Of a stretch of DNA of 64,000 nt, positions 52,700 to 62,176 are shown in pieces; positions within the stretch are counted from its first letter, which is position 1, and every line of letters begins with the position of its first letter. The notes beneath the pieces are model-generated. The model had not been told where the DNA came from. It saw only the letters and a list, made by a program, of their open reading frames with translations, and did no database searches. The translations under genes were made by a program, and so were the position numbers. Source of the stretch: Chiayiivirga flava (lineage in GTDB: Bacteria > Pseudomonadota > Gammaproteobacteria > Xanthomonadales > Xanthomonadaceae); the NCBI RefSeq assembly GCF_014202825.1, contig NZ_JACHHP010000007.1, positions 62,001-126,000 of the forward strand, given 5' to 3'.

Positions 52700-52800
52700 G
52701 GGATACAAAAACTGCGGTCAGAGTGAGGTTTCGGCGCGAAAGGGTCAGGTTCATTCGGCACATTCAGCAGCATTATTTGGATCAACCTGACCCCTCCGCT
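52700..52800 (+). repeat. Dispersed repeat copies between small genes
   Basis: Contains a core copy, AAAACTGCGGTCAGAGTGAGG (52706), and the second conserved element, CAGCAGCATTATTTGGATCAACCTGACCCC (52762-52795). The latter is closely similar to 49829-49858 (CAGCAGTATTTAAATCAACCTGACCCC). The two elements seem to be linked parts of one mobile repeat. Confidence 0.65.
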
Positions 52801-52904
52801 TTGTCACATGCGGCAGTGCGCAGCGACCAGGGCATGCCACCCCTCGCGCACGACGCCCGCATCGCCGCATCATGTTGTCAGCGCACGCACCCAACGGCCT
52901 CCGC

Positions 52905-54572
52905 ATGCCCCGCCTCATCGCTCGCATCGCGCTCTTCCTCGCCGCGATGCTCGTCACCGCATCCGTCTTCGCCGAACCCAGCCTGCTGCCGAACTCACCG
53001 CAGCTCTACCAGACCCAGACCGATCGCATCCGCCAGTCCGTCGACCGCCCGTGGGCGCCGGACGCAGGCCAGCTCGGCAACCTGCGTTTCCTCCACATCC
53101 GCGCGAATGACTGCGCCGTGCGCATCGTCTCGGGCAACGAGAACCGCGTCTTTCCCGGCACGCAACGTGTCTACGTCGTCGAAGGCTCCCGCGTGCTCGA
53201 CAACGATCCGGACGAAACACCCATCCCGCGCAACGTGACGCTCGCACCCGATCCGGCGCAGGCCTGCGCTGGCGTCGGCAGCTGCGGCGTCTCCACCGCC
53301 TGGGCCGACCGCGCACCGCGCAGCGTCGACCCCGATGCCGCCTGCTTCACCGTGCAGCTCGCCAGCGCCCACTACCTGCTGCTGTCGGGTGACAACCTCG
53401 CCGTGCTCGTCGATCGCGTGCGCCAGCCGTGGTTGCGGATCGCCGTCAACCCGTTTGCCAGGCCACAACTGTGGTTCGAGCAGGTCGACATCGGCCTGCT
53501 CTCGATTGCCGTCAACGCGGGCGTGCGCATCGGCGGCACCGGCCGCGTCGACCATATCGGTGCGCAGAGTTCGAACGGCAGCAGCGCCATGTATCTGCAC
53601 GAATTCGACGCCAACCACGTCGGCGTGTCGACCACCACCACGGGCACCACATGGTCGATCCGCATCCGCGAAGGCACGGAGGCCAGTTACTACCAGCCGG
53701 CGCGCGCGCCGGGCCGCCTGGCCGAGGGCTATCGGATCGAGATCGACGGCCCGCTGGAGCGACTGGAGGTGCCGGCCAGTCGCGTCGACCCGCATCCGAT
53801 CACGGAGGCCACGCGGCAGGCCGCGCGCACGCTGCGCGAGGAGGTGCGCAAGCGGCTCGGCCCGACGCCGCGCTTTCCGGCAGCCGACACGAACCTGCCC
53901 ACCGCCGCCGCTGCGATGGCCGGCCTCAAGCGCGACGCGCGCGACCACCTCGTCGCCGTGGTGTCGCGCTACGTGCCGGCGGGCACGCGTATCACCGACG
54001 TCACGCTGTACCGCAACGGCGAGGGCCGTCTGGAAGGCCTCGCCACGGACGATGCCGCCGTTGACGCGATCCAGCGTGCGCTGAGGGCGTCTGGCGAATT
54101 CACCCACATCGACGTGCGCGCCCGCGCAACGACCAGCAAAGATGGCCGGCCCTTCGCGGCGCAGATGTATTTTCCCTGCGACAAGCCGGGCGATCGCAGT
54201 GTGTGCCCTGCCGGCGATCCGCGTCGCAATGGCAACTACAGCGAGCTGCAGGTGATCGAGTATCTCGAAGCGCTGCTCGGCCCGGACGTGACGCTGCACG
54301 ACGCGGTGCTCGACGGCGGCACGATCCGCATGGAGGCGTATTCGTCCAGCGCGACGGCCGCCCAGGCGGCGCTGGATCGCATCGGTGCGGACAAGGGTTT
54401 CTTCCGCACGTCCATCACCGGCATCGGCCCCGACAAATTCAGGCCGATCACCAATCTCAACGCGAAACTCGAACTCGTCTGCTCGCGCCCGCCGCGCGTG
54501 GATGGCGTGTGCACAGCTGCGCCGTCGGGCGTTTGGCTGTCCGACGATGCGCTGCGCGACGGCCCGGAGTGA
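52905..54572 (+). CDS. Exported protein with PilN-like C-terminal domain, unknown function
   Basis: 555 residues from the ATG at 52905; the signal peptide ends at VFA. The first half is beta-rich, with repeated Gly/Asn loops (VNPFARPQLWFEQVDIGLLSIAVNAGVRIGGTGRVDHIGAQSSNGSSAMYL), as in beta-helical DUF2807-like adhesins. The second half has two ferredoxin-like modules, one around 380-430 (VAVVSRYVPAGTRITDVTLYRNGEGRLEGLATDDAAVDAIQRAL). The other, around 470-535 (LQVIEYLEALLGPDVTLHDAVLDGGTIRMEAYSSSATAAQAALDRI), resembles PilN-type domains. It ends LSDDALRDGPE, similar to the LRDGFE tail at 62.8 kb. No clear function; a long Ala-rich antisense frame is a shadow. Confidence 0.7.
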   Translation: MPRLIARIALFLAAMLVTASVFAEPSLLPNSPQLYQTQTDRIRQSVDRPWAPDAGQLGNLRFLHIRANDCAVRIVSGNENRVFPGTQRVYVVEGSRVLDNDPDETPIPRNVTLAPDPAQACAGVGSCGVSTAWADRAPRSVDPDAACFTVQLASAHYLLLSGDNLAVLVDRVRQPWLRIAVNPFARPQLWFEQVDIGLLSIAVNAGVRIGGTGRVDHIGAQSSNGSSAMYLHEFDANHVGVSTTTTGTTWSIRIREGTEASYYQPARAPGRLAEGYRIEIDGPLERLEVPASRVDPHPITEATRQAARTLREEVRKRLGPTPRFPAADTNLPTAAAAMAGLKRDARDHLVAVVSRYVPAGTRITDVTLYRNGEGRLEGLATDDAAVDAIQRALRASGEFTHIDVRARATTSKDGRPFAAQMYFPCDKPGDRSVCPAGDPRRNGNYSELQVIEYLEALLGPDVTLHDAVLDGGTIRMEAYSSSATAAQAALDRIGADKGFFRTSITGIGPDKFRPITNLNAKLELVCSRPPRVDGVCTAAPSGVWLSDDALRDGPE

Positions 54573-54659
54573 GTGCCACGCACATGCGTCTCGCCTGACC
54601 GCGGCACAACCGCGGCACGCGTTGACTTGCACGCTGGTGCATCGCGGGGGCGTATCGGA

Positions 54660-54794
54660 CTAAAACCCGGGTCAGAGTCTGAGGTTTCCCCCACCTTTAT
54701 CGAGTCGTCCCTGAAGAATCCGATGTCAGCGAAGGCCGAGCACCGTCTGCCACAACCCGGGTCAGAGTGACATTTCACTGCATTTCAGTGCGCA
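54660..54794 (+). repeat. Dispersed repeat copies
   Basis: Core copies AAAACCCGGGTCAGAGT at 54662 and AACCCGGGTCAGAGTGACATTTC at 54763. The second overlaps the 3' end of the minus-strand gene at 54775, so the last residues of that protein are repeat-derived. Confidence 0.65.
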
Positions 54795-55398
54795 GGTAAG
54801 AATTTCCCGTCTGCATCACATCGCTGCCTTCCGCGCCAAGCTCCTGTAAGTAGCTGCCTAGCGATTGCTCGCCGATCGATACATGCCAGACCAGCCTTAC
54901 GCCTTCCCGCAGCCCCACCAGTGATTGGGCTTGGTCGAGAAGCGCGTTGACGCCCATCGATGCTGTCGGAATGTTCCCGGCCGCGAGCCTCGCGAGTAGC
55001 AGCGCTTCGCACGCGTTCGCTACGTTTCGACAGCTGCCCAGATCGCGTGCTCCAGGGGGCAGCAAGCCCAGCGTTTCGTAAGGAACGTTGATCGTCATCC
55101 TCATCGTGCCGTCCGACACCACGAGGATTTCCCAGAGCCCATCCACGCTGCGCGAGATCTCGCGCGGTGTCGGCACTGCGCGCGCTTCGGTGATGTCGCC
55201 GAATGACACCACCTCGTAGCTGCGCACCTTCCGTTCCGCAAGGCTGTAGACATGATGCGTGCCCACGCCCGCTTCCCGCGCCACGGCGCGCATGGTCGCC
55301 TGCCGGCAGCTGTCACAGCGGATCGCGTCCGCGCCAGCCTCGCCCGCGCAGGCCCACGCCATCGCGACCACGATCCACGACGCCCGCCGTGTCTGCAT
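54775..55398 (-). CDS. Exported protein, function unknown
   Basis: 207 residues from the ATG at 55398. Signal peptide RRASWIVVAMAWACAGEAGA precedes a CxxC (IRCDSCRQATM) near residue 28. The mature part is beta-rich (HHVYSLAERKVRSYEVVSFGD, EILVVSDGTMRMTINVPYETLG). No family is recognised. Its last residues, including EMQ, come from a repeat copy. It diverges from the XRE gene, whose promoter region lies in 55399-55506. Confidence 0.6.
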   Translation of the reverse strand: MQTRRASWIVVAMAWACAGEAGADAIRCDSCRQATMRAVAREAGVGTHHVYSLAERKVRSYEVVSFGDITEARAVPTPREISRSVDGLWEILVVSDGTMRMTINVPYETLGLLPPGARDLGSCRNVANACEALLLARLAAGNIPTASMGVNALLDQAQSLVGLREGVRLVWHVSIGEQSLGSYLQELGAEGSDVMQTGNSYLRTEMQ

Positions 55399-55506
55399 CG
55401 CTCATCCTTGAAGCGAACACCCGCGCACATCCCGTGCGCCCGGAAAAGCCGATTTGGGACTATTCGAAATCGGACTCTAGCGTGACGGCATCCACCGGGC
55501 AAGCCG

Positions 55507-55779
55507 ATGCCACGTTCGATCCATCGCGACGACTACCAGACCCTCCTCCAGCTGCTGCGCGACCTGCGCGTGGGGCAGGGCATGACGCAGGTCGACCTCG
55601 GCCATGCGCTGGATAACACGCAGACCTTCGTCTCGAAGATCGAACGCGGCGAGCGCCGCATCGACGTGCTCGAATTCATCGACATCTGCGAGGCGATGAA
55701 CGTCGATCCCGTCAGCGCGTTCAAGCAGTTCATGACGCAGCGAGGTGTTCCCGCACCCGCGGGCAAGCGTCGTCGCTGA
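55507..55779 (+). CDS. XRE-family HTH transcriptional regulator
   Basis: 90 residues, almost entirely a HTH_3 domain: LLRDLRVGQGMTQVDLGHALDNTQTFVSKIERGERRIDVLEFIDICEAMNVD (residues 16-67). It has the recognition helix TQTFVSKIE and a short basic tail. Proteins this short are single-domain regulators of plasmids, prophages or small operons. It precedes the small membrane protein at 55802 by 22 bp, so the two are probably cotranscribed, but no target is evident. Confidence 0.9.
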   Translation: MPRSIHRDDYQTLLQLLRDLRVGQGMTQVDLGHALDNTQTFVSKIERGERRIDVLEFIDICEAMNVDPVSAFKQFMTQRGVPAPAGKRRR

Positions 55780-55801
55780 TGCCGTCGTCGCACAGGGACG
55801 G

Positions 55802-56143
55802 ATGACGATGACGCGCTCGACAAAAGCGCTGCTGGCGGCTGCGACAGTCACGTGCCTTCTTGTCGCGACCGGCTACGCAACTTCCATCCTGTCTCTCGAC
55901 GCATGCAAGAAGGATTTGTATGCACTGCTCGCGAAACGCGGCGAAATCGTCGGCGCGAATCTGCTCGGAGACCGCGTGGACTTGCGCGAGGACGAGGTGT
56001 CGTCGCTCGTGCTCGGTCCGTTCGTGGTCGAAGCGACGGCCGTGTCACCCGCGACGGCGCATGGCCGGGTCCACATCGTGCGGTACCTCGTCCTCCCGTG
56101 GTGGCGATATGCCTTCGATCACGACGAGTTTTCACTGTCGTAG
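55802..56143 (+). CDS. Small membrane-anchored protein, unknown function
   Basis: 113 residues from the ATG at 55802 (a second ATG lies at 55808). An N-terminal membrane helix (ALLAAATVTCLLVATGYATSI) is followed by a 75-residue beta-rich periplasmic domain (RGEIVGANLLGDRVDLREDEVSSLVLGPFVVEATAV..HIVRYLVLPWWRYAF). No recognised family. The stop is followed by a repeat copy at 56150. Confidence 0.6.
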   Translation: MTMTRSTKALLAAATVTCLLVATGYATSILSLDACKKDLYALLAKRGEIVGANLLGDRVDLREDEVSSLVLGPFVVEATAVSPATAHGRVHIVRYLVLPWWRYAFDHDEFSLS

Positions 56144-56250
56144 AAACGGAACCCGGGTCAGGGTCGAGTTGTGGCGCTTAGAGATGTCAGGTCCACTCCA
56201 TTTCGTCGGACGTAGACCTGCCTGCGTTCTCTTGCGCGCGACCTGCTCGC

Positions 56251-57558
56251 TCAAGGATCGACGATCCGCCCGCGCCGCACCGTGAAGCGGATGCGTGTGG
56301 TGTTGTGGATGTCGATCGTCGGGTCTGCATCGAGCACGAGCAGGTCGGTGCTCTTGCCGACCTCGATCGTGCCTTGCGTCGCCTCGCGGCCCAGCGCGAT
56401 CGCGCCGTGTCGGGTGCCGGCCACGATCGCCTGCATCGGCGTGAATCCGGCGTTCTCGACAAGCAGGGCGAGTTCGGCATGGGTGTGCGGGAGATCGGTG
56501 TCGTCGCGCGGTTCGAACCAGTCGGTGCCGGCTGTGACGCGCACGCCGGCGGCGGCGGCGTGCCGCGTGGCCTGCTCGCCCCACACCGCCGCGTCGTCCG
56601 TCCACGCCATCTTCGGCATGCCCGGGTAGTCCTGCATGGCGCGGTACACGTAGAGCGTGGCGTCCAGCGTGGTGCCGCGTTCGGCCATGCGCCGATAGAG
56701 CGCGAGCAGCGCCGGATGATCGGGCGCGATGCGCTTCCATGGCGCGGCGGTGCGCTGCGAATAGTCGTCGGGCACGGTGTCGATCGCTTCCCAGACGAGG
56801 TAGGCCGCGTGCGACAACGAGCCGATGCCGGCCTCGACGAGGTCGCTCGGTCGCGCCGGGAAGACAGTGGCGTGGGCGGTGGTCGTCAGGCCCTGACGCG
56901 TGGCCTCGGCGATGATTGCCTGCGCCTGCGAGGCGGTCAGGTCGCCATACAGTTTGACGTTGGTGCTGCCGCTGCCCTTGGCCTCGGCCACGAACTGGCG
57001 CACGTCGCTCCCAGGATCGATCCGGCGCGCCCACGGCACGTCGCCCGGTGTGCGGTCCTTCGCCATCTGCGCGGTCGGCCCCTGACGAAACACATCCGGC
57101 CCGCCGAACATGGCGCTGAATACGAGCGCGGGCGCCACCAGTTCGCCGCTGGCGATGGCGCGCTCGAGATCGGCCAATGCGCGCGCGTCGCCGCCGAGGT
57201 CGCGCACGCCGGTGACGCCGCCGCGCACCGCGCTGCGCAGGATCGCTTCGGCGCGTGCGCGCGTGTCGGGAAAGCGCGCCACGTGCACGTGCGTGTCGAT
57301 CAGGCCGGGCATCACCCAGGCGCCGTCCAGCGCGATGCGGGTCGAGCGGGTGCCGGGTCCTGTCTGTGGCGCGTGTCCCGCGTCGTCGATCTGAACGATG
57401 ACGCCATCGTGCGAGACCAGCCGCTGCACCTGGCGCACGGGCGTTCCGCGTCCGTCGACCAGACGAAAGTCGAGCAGTTCCAGCACCTCGGTCGCACGCG
57501 CCGGAAGGCTCGCGGCAAGCAGGCACAGCAGCATCAGGGCACGGTGCACGGTTGCCAT
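56251..57558 (-). CDS. Exported amidohydrolase family protein
   Basis: 435 residues with a signal peptide (ALMLLCLLAASLPARA). Amidohydrolase metal site: H-x-H in GLIDTHVHVAR, further His in TAHATV and LSHAAY, and Asp in GTDWFEPRDD. The carboxylated-Lys position is plausible at NVKLYGD. Imidazolonepropionase/prolidase-like members of this superfamily with an export signal hydrolyse peptides or amides outside the cytoplasm; the substrate is unknown. ATG at 57558. Confidence 0.9.
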   Translation of the reverse strand: MATVHRALMLLCLLAASLPARATEVLELLDFRLVDGRGTPVRQVQRLVSHDGVIVQIDDAGHAPQTGPGTRSTRIALDGAWVMPGLIDTHVHVARFPDTRARAEAILRSAVRGGVTGVRDLGGDARALADLERAIASGELVAPALVFSAMFGGPDVFRQGPTAQMAKDRTPGDVPWARRIDPGSDVRQFVAEAKGSGSTNVKLYGDLTASQAQAIIAEATRQGLTTTAHATVFPARPSDLVEAGIGSLSHAAYLVWEAIDTVPDDYSQRTAAPWKRIAPDHPALLALYRRMAERGTTLDATLYVYRAMQDYPGMPKMAWTDDAAVWGEQATRHAAAAGVRVTAGTDWFEPRDDTDLPHTHAELALLVENAGFTPMQAIVAGTRHGAIALGREATQGTIEVGKSTDLLVLDADPTIDIHNTTRIRFTVRRGRIVDP

Positions 57559-57757
57559 CCGGCGAAGCGAAGAGGTGCCGCGATGCTAGGCGGCCGGAGT
57601 CGCGCTGTCGACACGCGGTGCGGTGCAACGTGCAGGGGCGGCTCCCGGGTTGACCATGACGACGTCTCTTCGTCGTCGTGGCGCAACGCGATGGAGACGT
57701 GCGTCCGTGACGGACGCGGTGTCAGAATCAAGTTCCGATGCCGGGATCGAATATCGG

Positions 57758-58042
57758 ATGCAAGTCGCCCGCAGGATCGTGTTGCATTCCAGGCGTGGGC
57801 TTCGCTCCGGGCTCGATGTGCTTGTCGCCGAGTGGATGCGCGAAGGTGTGCGCTATGTCGGCGTGATCGGAGTGGACGCAGAGGACATCGAGGAAGCCAT
57901 CGACTGGTTCTGCATCGGCGACGGCACCGATCCCTACGACATGCTCACCGCGGCCCACAACGACGATGAAACCCTCGGGGATGCGATCCTGTTTGCAAGC
58001 GAGCTCGATCTGCCGGGGGACGTGGCTGTCGTCGACTTCTAG
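57758..58042 (+). CDS. Small soluble protein, unknown function
   Basis: 94 residues from the ATG at 57758; the frame is open upstream but contains only shadow sequence. Alternating alpha/beta pattern (SGLDVLVAEWMREGVRYVGVIGVDAEDIEEAIDWFCIGDGTDPYDMLTAAHNDDETLGDAILFASEL) without export signal. This looks like a complete small domain, but I do not recognise the family. No operon partner. Confidence 0.6.
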   Translation: MQVARRIVLHSRRGLRSGLDVLVAEWMREGVRYVGVIGVDAEDIEEAIDWFCIGDGTDPYDMLTAAHNDDETLGDAILFASELDLPGDVAVVDF

Positions 58043-58382
58043 ATCAACGGTGGCGTTCTCGAATGCGAAGTCCGGTTCAGCGGATGTTCCTTCGGCACGG
58101 ACACGGATACGGGCGCGGACATGCCCGTTGCCGTGGCGCTACTTTGGTTCGTGTGGCGCACTGCAGATAGCCGGGTCCGCTTCGCTCAGCGAAGACTTGC
58201 GCGACGGCGGGGCAAGCGCAGTTGCGGCAGTTGGTCCGGGTCTCGCACCTCCGCGCCGCGACGGCCGATCGGGCGCGGCGGCAGGGTGACCCGTCACATG
58301 TCCCGACCGTCGGCGATGTTGATGCCGCAGCAAGCACGCAGCGGCCGCTACGCGCGCAGGAGCGCCGACACGCGTCGCCGCA
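58043..58382. other. Gene-free interval
   Basis: 340 bp between a plus-strand gene end and the minus-strand M23 peptidase stop. I found no convincing frame, repeat copy or terminator. Open frames here overlap in several phases without coding character. Confidence 0.6.
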
Positions 58383-60335
58383 TCACAGGCACGCCGCACT
58401 GACGATCTGCGTGGAGCGCTGCAGGTCGAGCACGTTCGCATCGCCCCACGTCAGGCGCAGGTGCTGCGGGTCGACGAGCTGGAACTGCACGTTGCCCCAC
58501 GGCGCGATGGTGACGTCGGCGGGGTCGAAGTCGGGCGGGAACTGGGCACCGCCGGTACGGTTCAGCGCGATCGTGGCGCCGTCCGCAGTCGCCGCGCCGG
58601 CGCCGCTGAGCCACAGTTGCTTGCCGTTCTCGTACACGTACCACGCCACCAGCAGCTGGCGCGCGGCGCCTTCGCCGGTGACGAGCAGCTGCAGGCCGTG
58701 ACCGGACTGCGACGGCGCGTACCAGCTGCCGGACATGCAGGCGCGCAGGCCGCTGTCGAAGCTGTCGAGGTTCACGTCGGACGCCTTCGCCGCGCGCTGC
58801 AGTTGCAGGCTGCCGGTGCCGAAGCCCTCGACGGTGCTGTTCCAGGTGATCTGCGCACGGTCCTCGGCGCTGAAGGTGAACTGCAGGCTGCCCCACGGGA
58901 CGAAGTCGACGGCCGCCGGGTCGAACGCCGGCGGGAACTGGCCGCCGGTGGAAATCAGCATCGGCAGGGTCGCGCCGTTGCCGACGATGGGCGCGATGCC
59001 GAACAGCCAGCGCGGCTCGCCGTCGAGATAGGTGAACCACGCCACGGACAGTTGCGGCGCGCCGCCGCTTTCGATCACCTCGACGGTGAAGCCGTGGCCG
59101 CTCTGCGCGGGGTCGAACCACAGGCCGCTGGCGGCGTACACCGGCGCACCGATCAGCAGCGAGGTCGTGTGCGACTTGCCCTCGTAGCTGACCTCGATTT
59201 GGTAGCGGCCCGGCGTGGCGTTGGCGGGTATGTCGAGCTGGAAGTACCAGTAGCTCGCCTGCCAGTACGCCGCGCCCTGCATGTCCGCGGACGTCGGCGC
59301 ATGGTTGAAGCGCACGACCTCGGCGCCGGCGGGATCGCGCATCACGATGGTCGAGGCGCGGTTCGGCACCTGGTCGCCGTAGTACGCGGCCACGTAGACG
59401 GTATCGCCGGGTTCGAAGACGCGCTGGTAGTTCGGGTTCTCCGGCTGGCCGCAGCCGGCATCGACCACCGGCGCCGCATCGTGCGTCGCCACCGCCAGCA
59501 GGCGCGGCGCCAGGTACTCCGGTTGCTCCGCCCAGCGGCTGGCGACGGCGTTGCACTGCCCCTGGTAGGGATCGATCACCGCGGCGCTGTTGCTGTTGTC
59601 CGCGCGCAGTTCGAAATGCAGGTGCGGGCCGGTGGAGACGCCGGAACTGCCGACCGCGCCGAGGTACTCGCCCGCCTCCACGCGCTGGCCGACCTGCTTT
59701 GCGGTGAGGCTGTCCTTCTTCAGGTGCAGGTACCAGCCCACGGTGCCGTCGTCGTGCTGCACGAACACCATGTTGGGATCGTCCGGCGCGTCCATGCTGC
59801 AGTTGCGGTCGTAGCGGCCGTCGCGCCTGAGCACGATCCGTCCACCCGCGGCGGCAGTGACGGCCACGGACTCCTGCGCCATGGTCTGCCAGCCGAACGG
59901 CCACAGACCGATGTCGGTGCCGCGGTGGTTGTAGCCGGCGGCGGTGTCGTAGGTGCGCGTGCCGCAGCTGTAGTCGCGCAGCTTTGCGGGGAAGGTGCCG
60001 TCGTGGTCGACATGGTTGCTGGTGACGCTGCGCTCGTCGCCGGGCAGGCCGTCGGCCACCAGCATCGGCCACTGCAGCGCGGCGGCATTCTTGGCGGACA
60101 GCGAAAACGCGTGCGTGTCCTGCAGGCCGAGGCGCGCGATGTTGGCGCGCATTTCGGTGACGGCGGCGCGCTCGGCGTCAGGGCCGAGACCGTCGCGCCC
60201 GGCACCGTGGCTGTCGCCCACCGCGTGTCCCTCGACGCGCGTGATCGCGAAGGCCGGTCCGGCCTGCGATGCGGCGAATGCGGACGAGGGAAGCAGCAGT
60301 GCGGCCAGCGCGGCCGAAGTGGCGAGACGGATCAT
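58383..60335 (-). CDS. Secreted M23 metallopeptidase with two C-terminal repeats
   Basis: 650 residues from the ATG at 60335 (GGAG just upstream); signal peptide to AFA. LytM/M23 domain: H137-x3-D141 (HRGTD), H204 (WYLHL), and H238-L-H240 in GPHLHFE. This is the full zinc site of an active peptidoglycan or protein endopeptidase. After a beta domain (about 300-398) come two repeats of about 100 residues: 403-505 (GLWFDPAQSGHGF..) and 545-645 (GSWYAPSQSGHGL..), with matching WFTY/WYVY, FPPxFDPA and WGxxQF motifs. They are probable substrate-binding modules. Likely a bacteriolytic enzyme of the Lysobacter type. Confidence 0.9.
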   Translation of the reverse strand: MIRLATSAALAALLLPSSAFAASQAGPAFAITRVEGHAVGDSHGAGRDGLGPDAERAAVTEMRANIARLGLQDTHAFSLSAKNAAALQWPMLVADGLPGDERSVTSNHVDHDGTFPAKLRDYSCGTRTYDTAAGYNHRGTDIGLWPFGWQTMAQESVAVTAAAGGRIVLRRDGRYDRNCSMDAPDDPNMVFVQHDDGTVGWYLHLKKDSLTAKQVGQRVEAGEYLGAVGSSGVSTGPHLHFELRADNSNSAAVIDPYQGQCNAVASRWAEQPEYLAPRLLAVATHDAAPVVDAGCGQPENPNYQRVFEPGDTVYVAAYYGDQVPNRASTIVMRDPAGAEVVRFNHAPTSADMQGAAYWQASYWYFQLDIPANATPGRYQIEVSYEGKSHTTSLLIGAPVYAASGLWFDPAQSGHGFTVEVIESGGAPQLSVAWFTYLDGEPRWLFGIAPIVGNGATLPMLISTGGQFPPAFDPAAVDFVPWGSLQFTFSAEDRAQITWNSTVEGFGTGSLQLQRAAKASDVNLDSFDSGLRACMSGSWYAPSQSGHGLQLLVTGEGAARQLLVAWYVYENGKQLWLSGAGAATADGATIALNRTGGAQFPPDFDPADVTIAPWGNVQFQLVDPQHLRLTWGDANVLDLQRSTQIVSAACL

Positions 60336-60699
60336 GGGCACTCCTGTGCGTCGCGGGTGGACCGGCTGCCGCGCGCGTCATTGGCATCAACGGGGTGGCG
60401 CAGTATGGACAACAATGCCTGGGCCAACAAATTCCCGGCGAATCGCGGAGCCCGGAGCGTGCGTCAGGGCGAAGCTTGAATCACGGCACATTCGCTGCGC
60501 CCCGCGCACTGCAGGCAGCGGCTGCGCGCAGAGCGGCGCCTCATGCACCCGAGTCCTCGCGCGATGCACGTGCCGTTTTGTGTTCTCGTCAGAATCGTTC
60601 CAACGCCATCGAAGCAGGCCATGAAAACCAGTTTCGTGGTTGTGGAAAGAACATCGGCGTCAACGTGCGACCGACGATTCGGAGAAGACATCAACACGT

Positions 60700-60737
60700 G
60701 GTCAGGCCCACTGCTCCGCGCAGCAGTGGGCCTGACC
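60700..60737. terminator. Perfect 16-bp hairpin downstream of the S41 peptidase gene
   Basis: GGTCAGGCCCACTGCT (60700-60715) and AGCAGTGGGCCTGACC (60722-60737) pair fully around CCGCGC. It lies 54 bases past the S41 stop on the minus strand and lacks a T-run. It could be a bidirectional terminator or barrier. The remainder of 60336-60790 shows no gene. Confidence 0.6.
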
Positions 60738-60790
60738 GGTGTTTCCAAGCAATGCCTGCGCGGCCCGGCGCACTTGGGCCAGCCGGCACG

Positions 60791-61954
60791 CTACGGCGCG
60801 GGCGCAGGCTCGAGCGAGGCGAGGCCTTCTTCCGCGATGGCGCGATCCACGCCCTGCGCATTCTCGAGGATGGCCTCGAGTGCGAGACGGTGTGCCCGGG
60901 TCAGCGCGTCCGCGGCCGGCACCTTCACGTCCGGGACGACGCCGACGCCTTCCCAGTTGGTGCCGGTGATCGTGCTGGCGACGATCTGCATGGGGATGAA
61001 GGCGACGAATCCGTGCGCGAGCGGACGGTAGCCGCCCGGTGTCGCGGCGCCCGACGTGGTCTCGCCCACCAGCGTCGCGCGATCCATCGCCTGCAGGTCG
61101 TAGGCGAACTCCTCGGCACCGGAGCCGGTGTCGCCGTCGACCAGCACGTACAGCGGCGTGTCGGCGAATTGCGGTGTCCTCGGTTCCGCGTGGAAGGTGC
61201 GGGCGGTGGAGGCATCCGAACCGACCTGGGTGCGCACGGTCGGCGTGCGTGCGCTCACGAAATGGCCGATCACGTTCGCGACGCCCGCCGGTTCGCCGCC
61301 CGGAGATCCGCGCACGTCGACGATCAGCGCGCGGGTGTCGACGAGCATGGTCAGGGCCGCGGCAAGTTTTTCCGCGCTGGCCGGAACATCCATGAACATG
61401 CCGATGCGCAGGTAGCCCACGTTGCCGGGCAGCCAGCGCGCTTCCGGAATCTCGCCGCCGCGAAGTCGCACCTCGTGATGGAACGCGGCGATCTCGTCCG
61501 TGGACGGTCCCGCTTCGTTGAAGCCGGCGACGACCTCGGGCCCCATGTAGCGCGCGCGGAAATGCCGGTCGTCGACGAGCGGCGCGATCCGCGCCTCGAT
61601 CAGTGCCAGCAGGTCTGCCGCCGTGCGTGCGTCGCGGAACGTGCCGGCCGCTTCCAGTGCCTCGATCTCGCGCGCCACGGCATCGCTGCGTTCGCGGAAG
61701 GCGAAGCGCTCGCGCATCACTGTCGCCAACGCCAGAATGACCTCTCGGTTCTCGTCCGCGCCCAGGGTGACCGCAGCGGGATCGGGCGGCGGTCCCGGTT
61801 GTGCCCAGGCAGTGCTCATCGCCGCCAGCGCGAAGAACGCGGCGCACAGGCGCGTCGTGCTTCGGCGCAGCGCAGCTGTTGCCCGACCGGGCCGGGAACC
61901 GCAATCGCCTGCGGCGGTGATCGTGTCGCACGCGTTCTCGCGTCGTGGGTGCAT
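60791..61954 (-). CDS. Exported S41-family peptidase (IRBP-like)
   Basis: 387 residues from the ATG at 61954, with AGGAGAGG upstream on the minus strand. Signal peptide LCAAFFALAAMSTAWA near residue 45. The IRBP-like N-terminal helical region (LALATVMRERFAFRERSDAVAREI) precedes the S41 core with DVRGSPGGEPAG and the nucleophile Ser in GDTGSGAEEFAY. GETTSGAA replaces the GxxTxGK of CtpA enzymes, so a Lys base is absent, as in tricorn/IRBP-type members. Substrate unknown; probably periplasmic. Confidence 0.88.
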   Translation of the reverse strand: MHPRRENACDTITAAGDCGSRPGRATAALRRSTTRLCAAFFALAAMSTAWAQPGPPPDPAAVTLGADENREVILALATVMRERFAFRERSDAVAREIEALEAAGTFRDARTAADLLALIEARIAPLVDDRHFRARYMGPEVVAGFNEAGPSTDEIAAFHHEVRLRGGEIPEARWLPGNVGYLRIGMFMDVPASAEKLAAALTMLVDTRALIVDVRGSPGGEPAGVANVIGHFVSARTPTVRTQVGSDASTARTFHAEPRTPQFADTPLYVLVDGDTGSGAEEFAYDLQAMDRATLVGETTSGAATPGGYRPLAHGFVAFIPMQIVASTITGTNWEGVGVVPDVKVPAADALTRAHRLALEAILENAQGVDRAIAEEGLASLEPAPAP

Positions 61955-62176
61955 CGTCCTCTCCTGGTTGCGCCGCGAGATGTCGGCGCTCGGCAGATGA
62001 GAGACGGCCAGCGCGCGTCGGGTTGCACGGCGTGGACGAACGCCGCCCGGCCCGGCGGTTCGCAGACGGGCTCGAGCAGCCACCCGCGCGGTGACCGCCG
62101 GGCCCCTTCCGTGTCAGCCTTTGGCGCGCTTTCCCGTATCCACGCAGACCTGGCAGTGCCACGACGGGAGCCGCAC

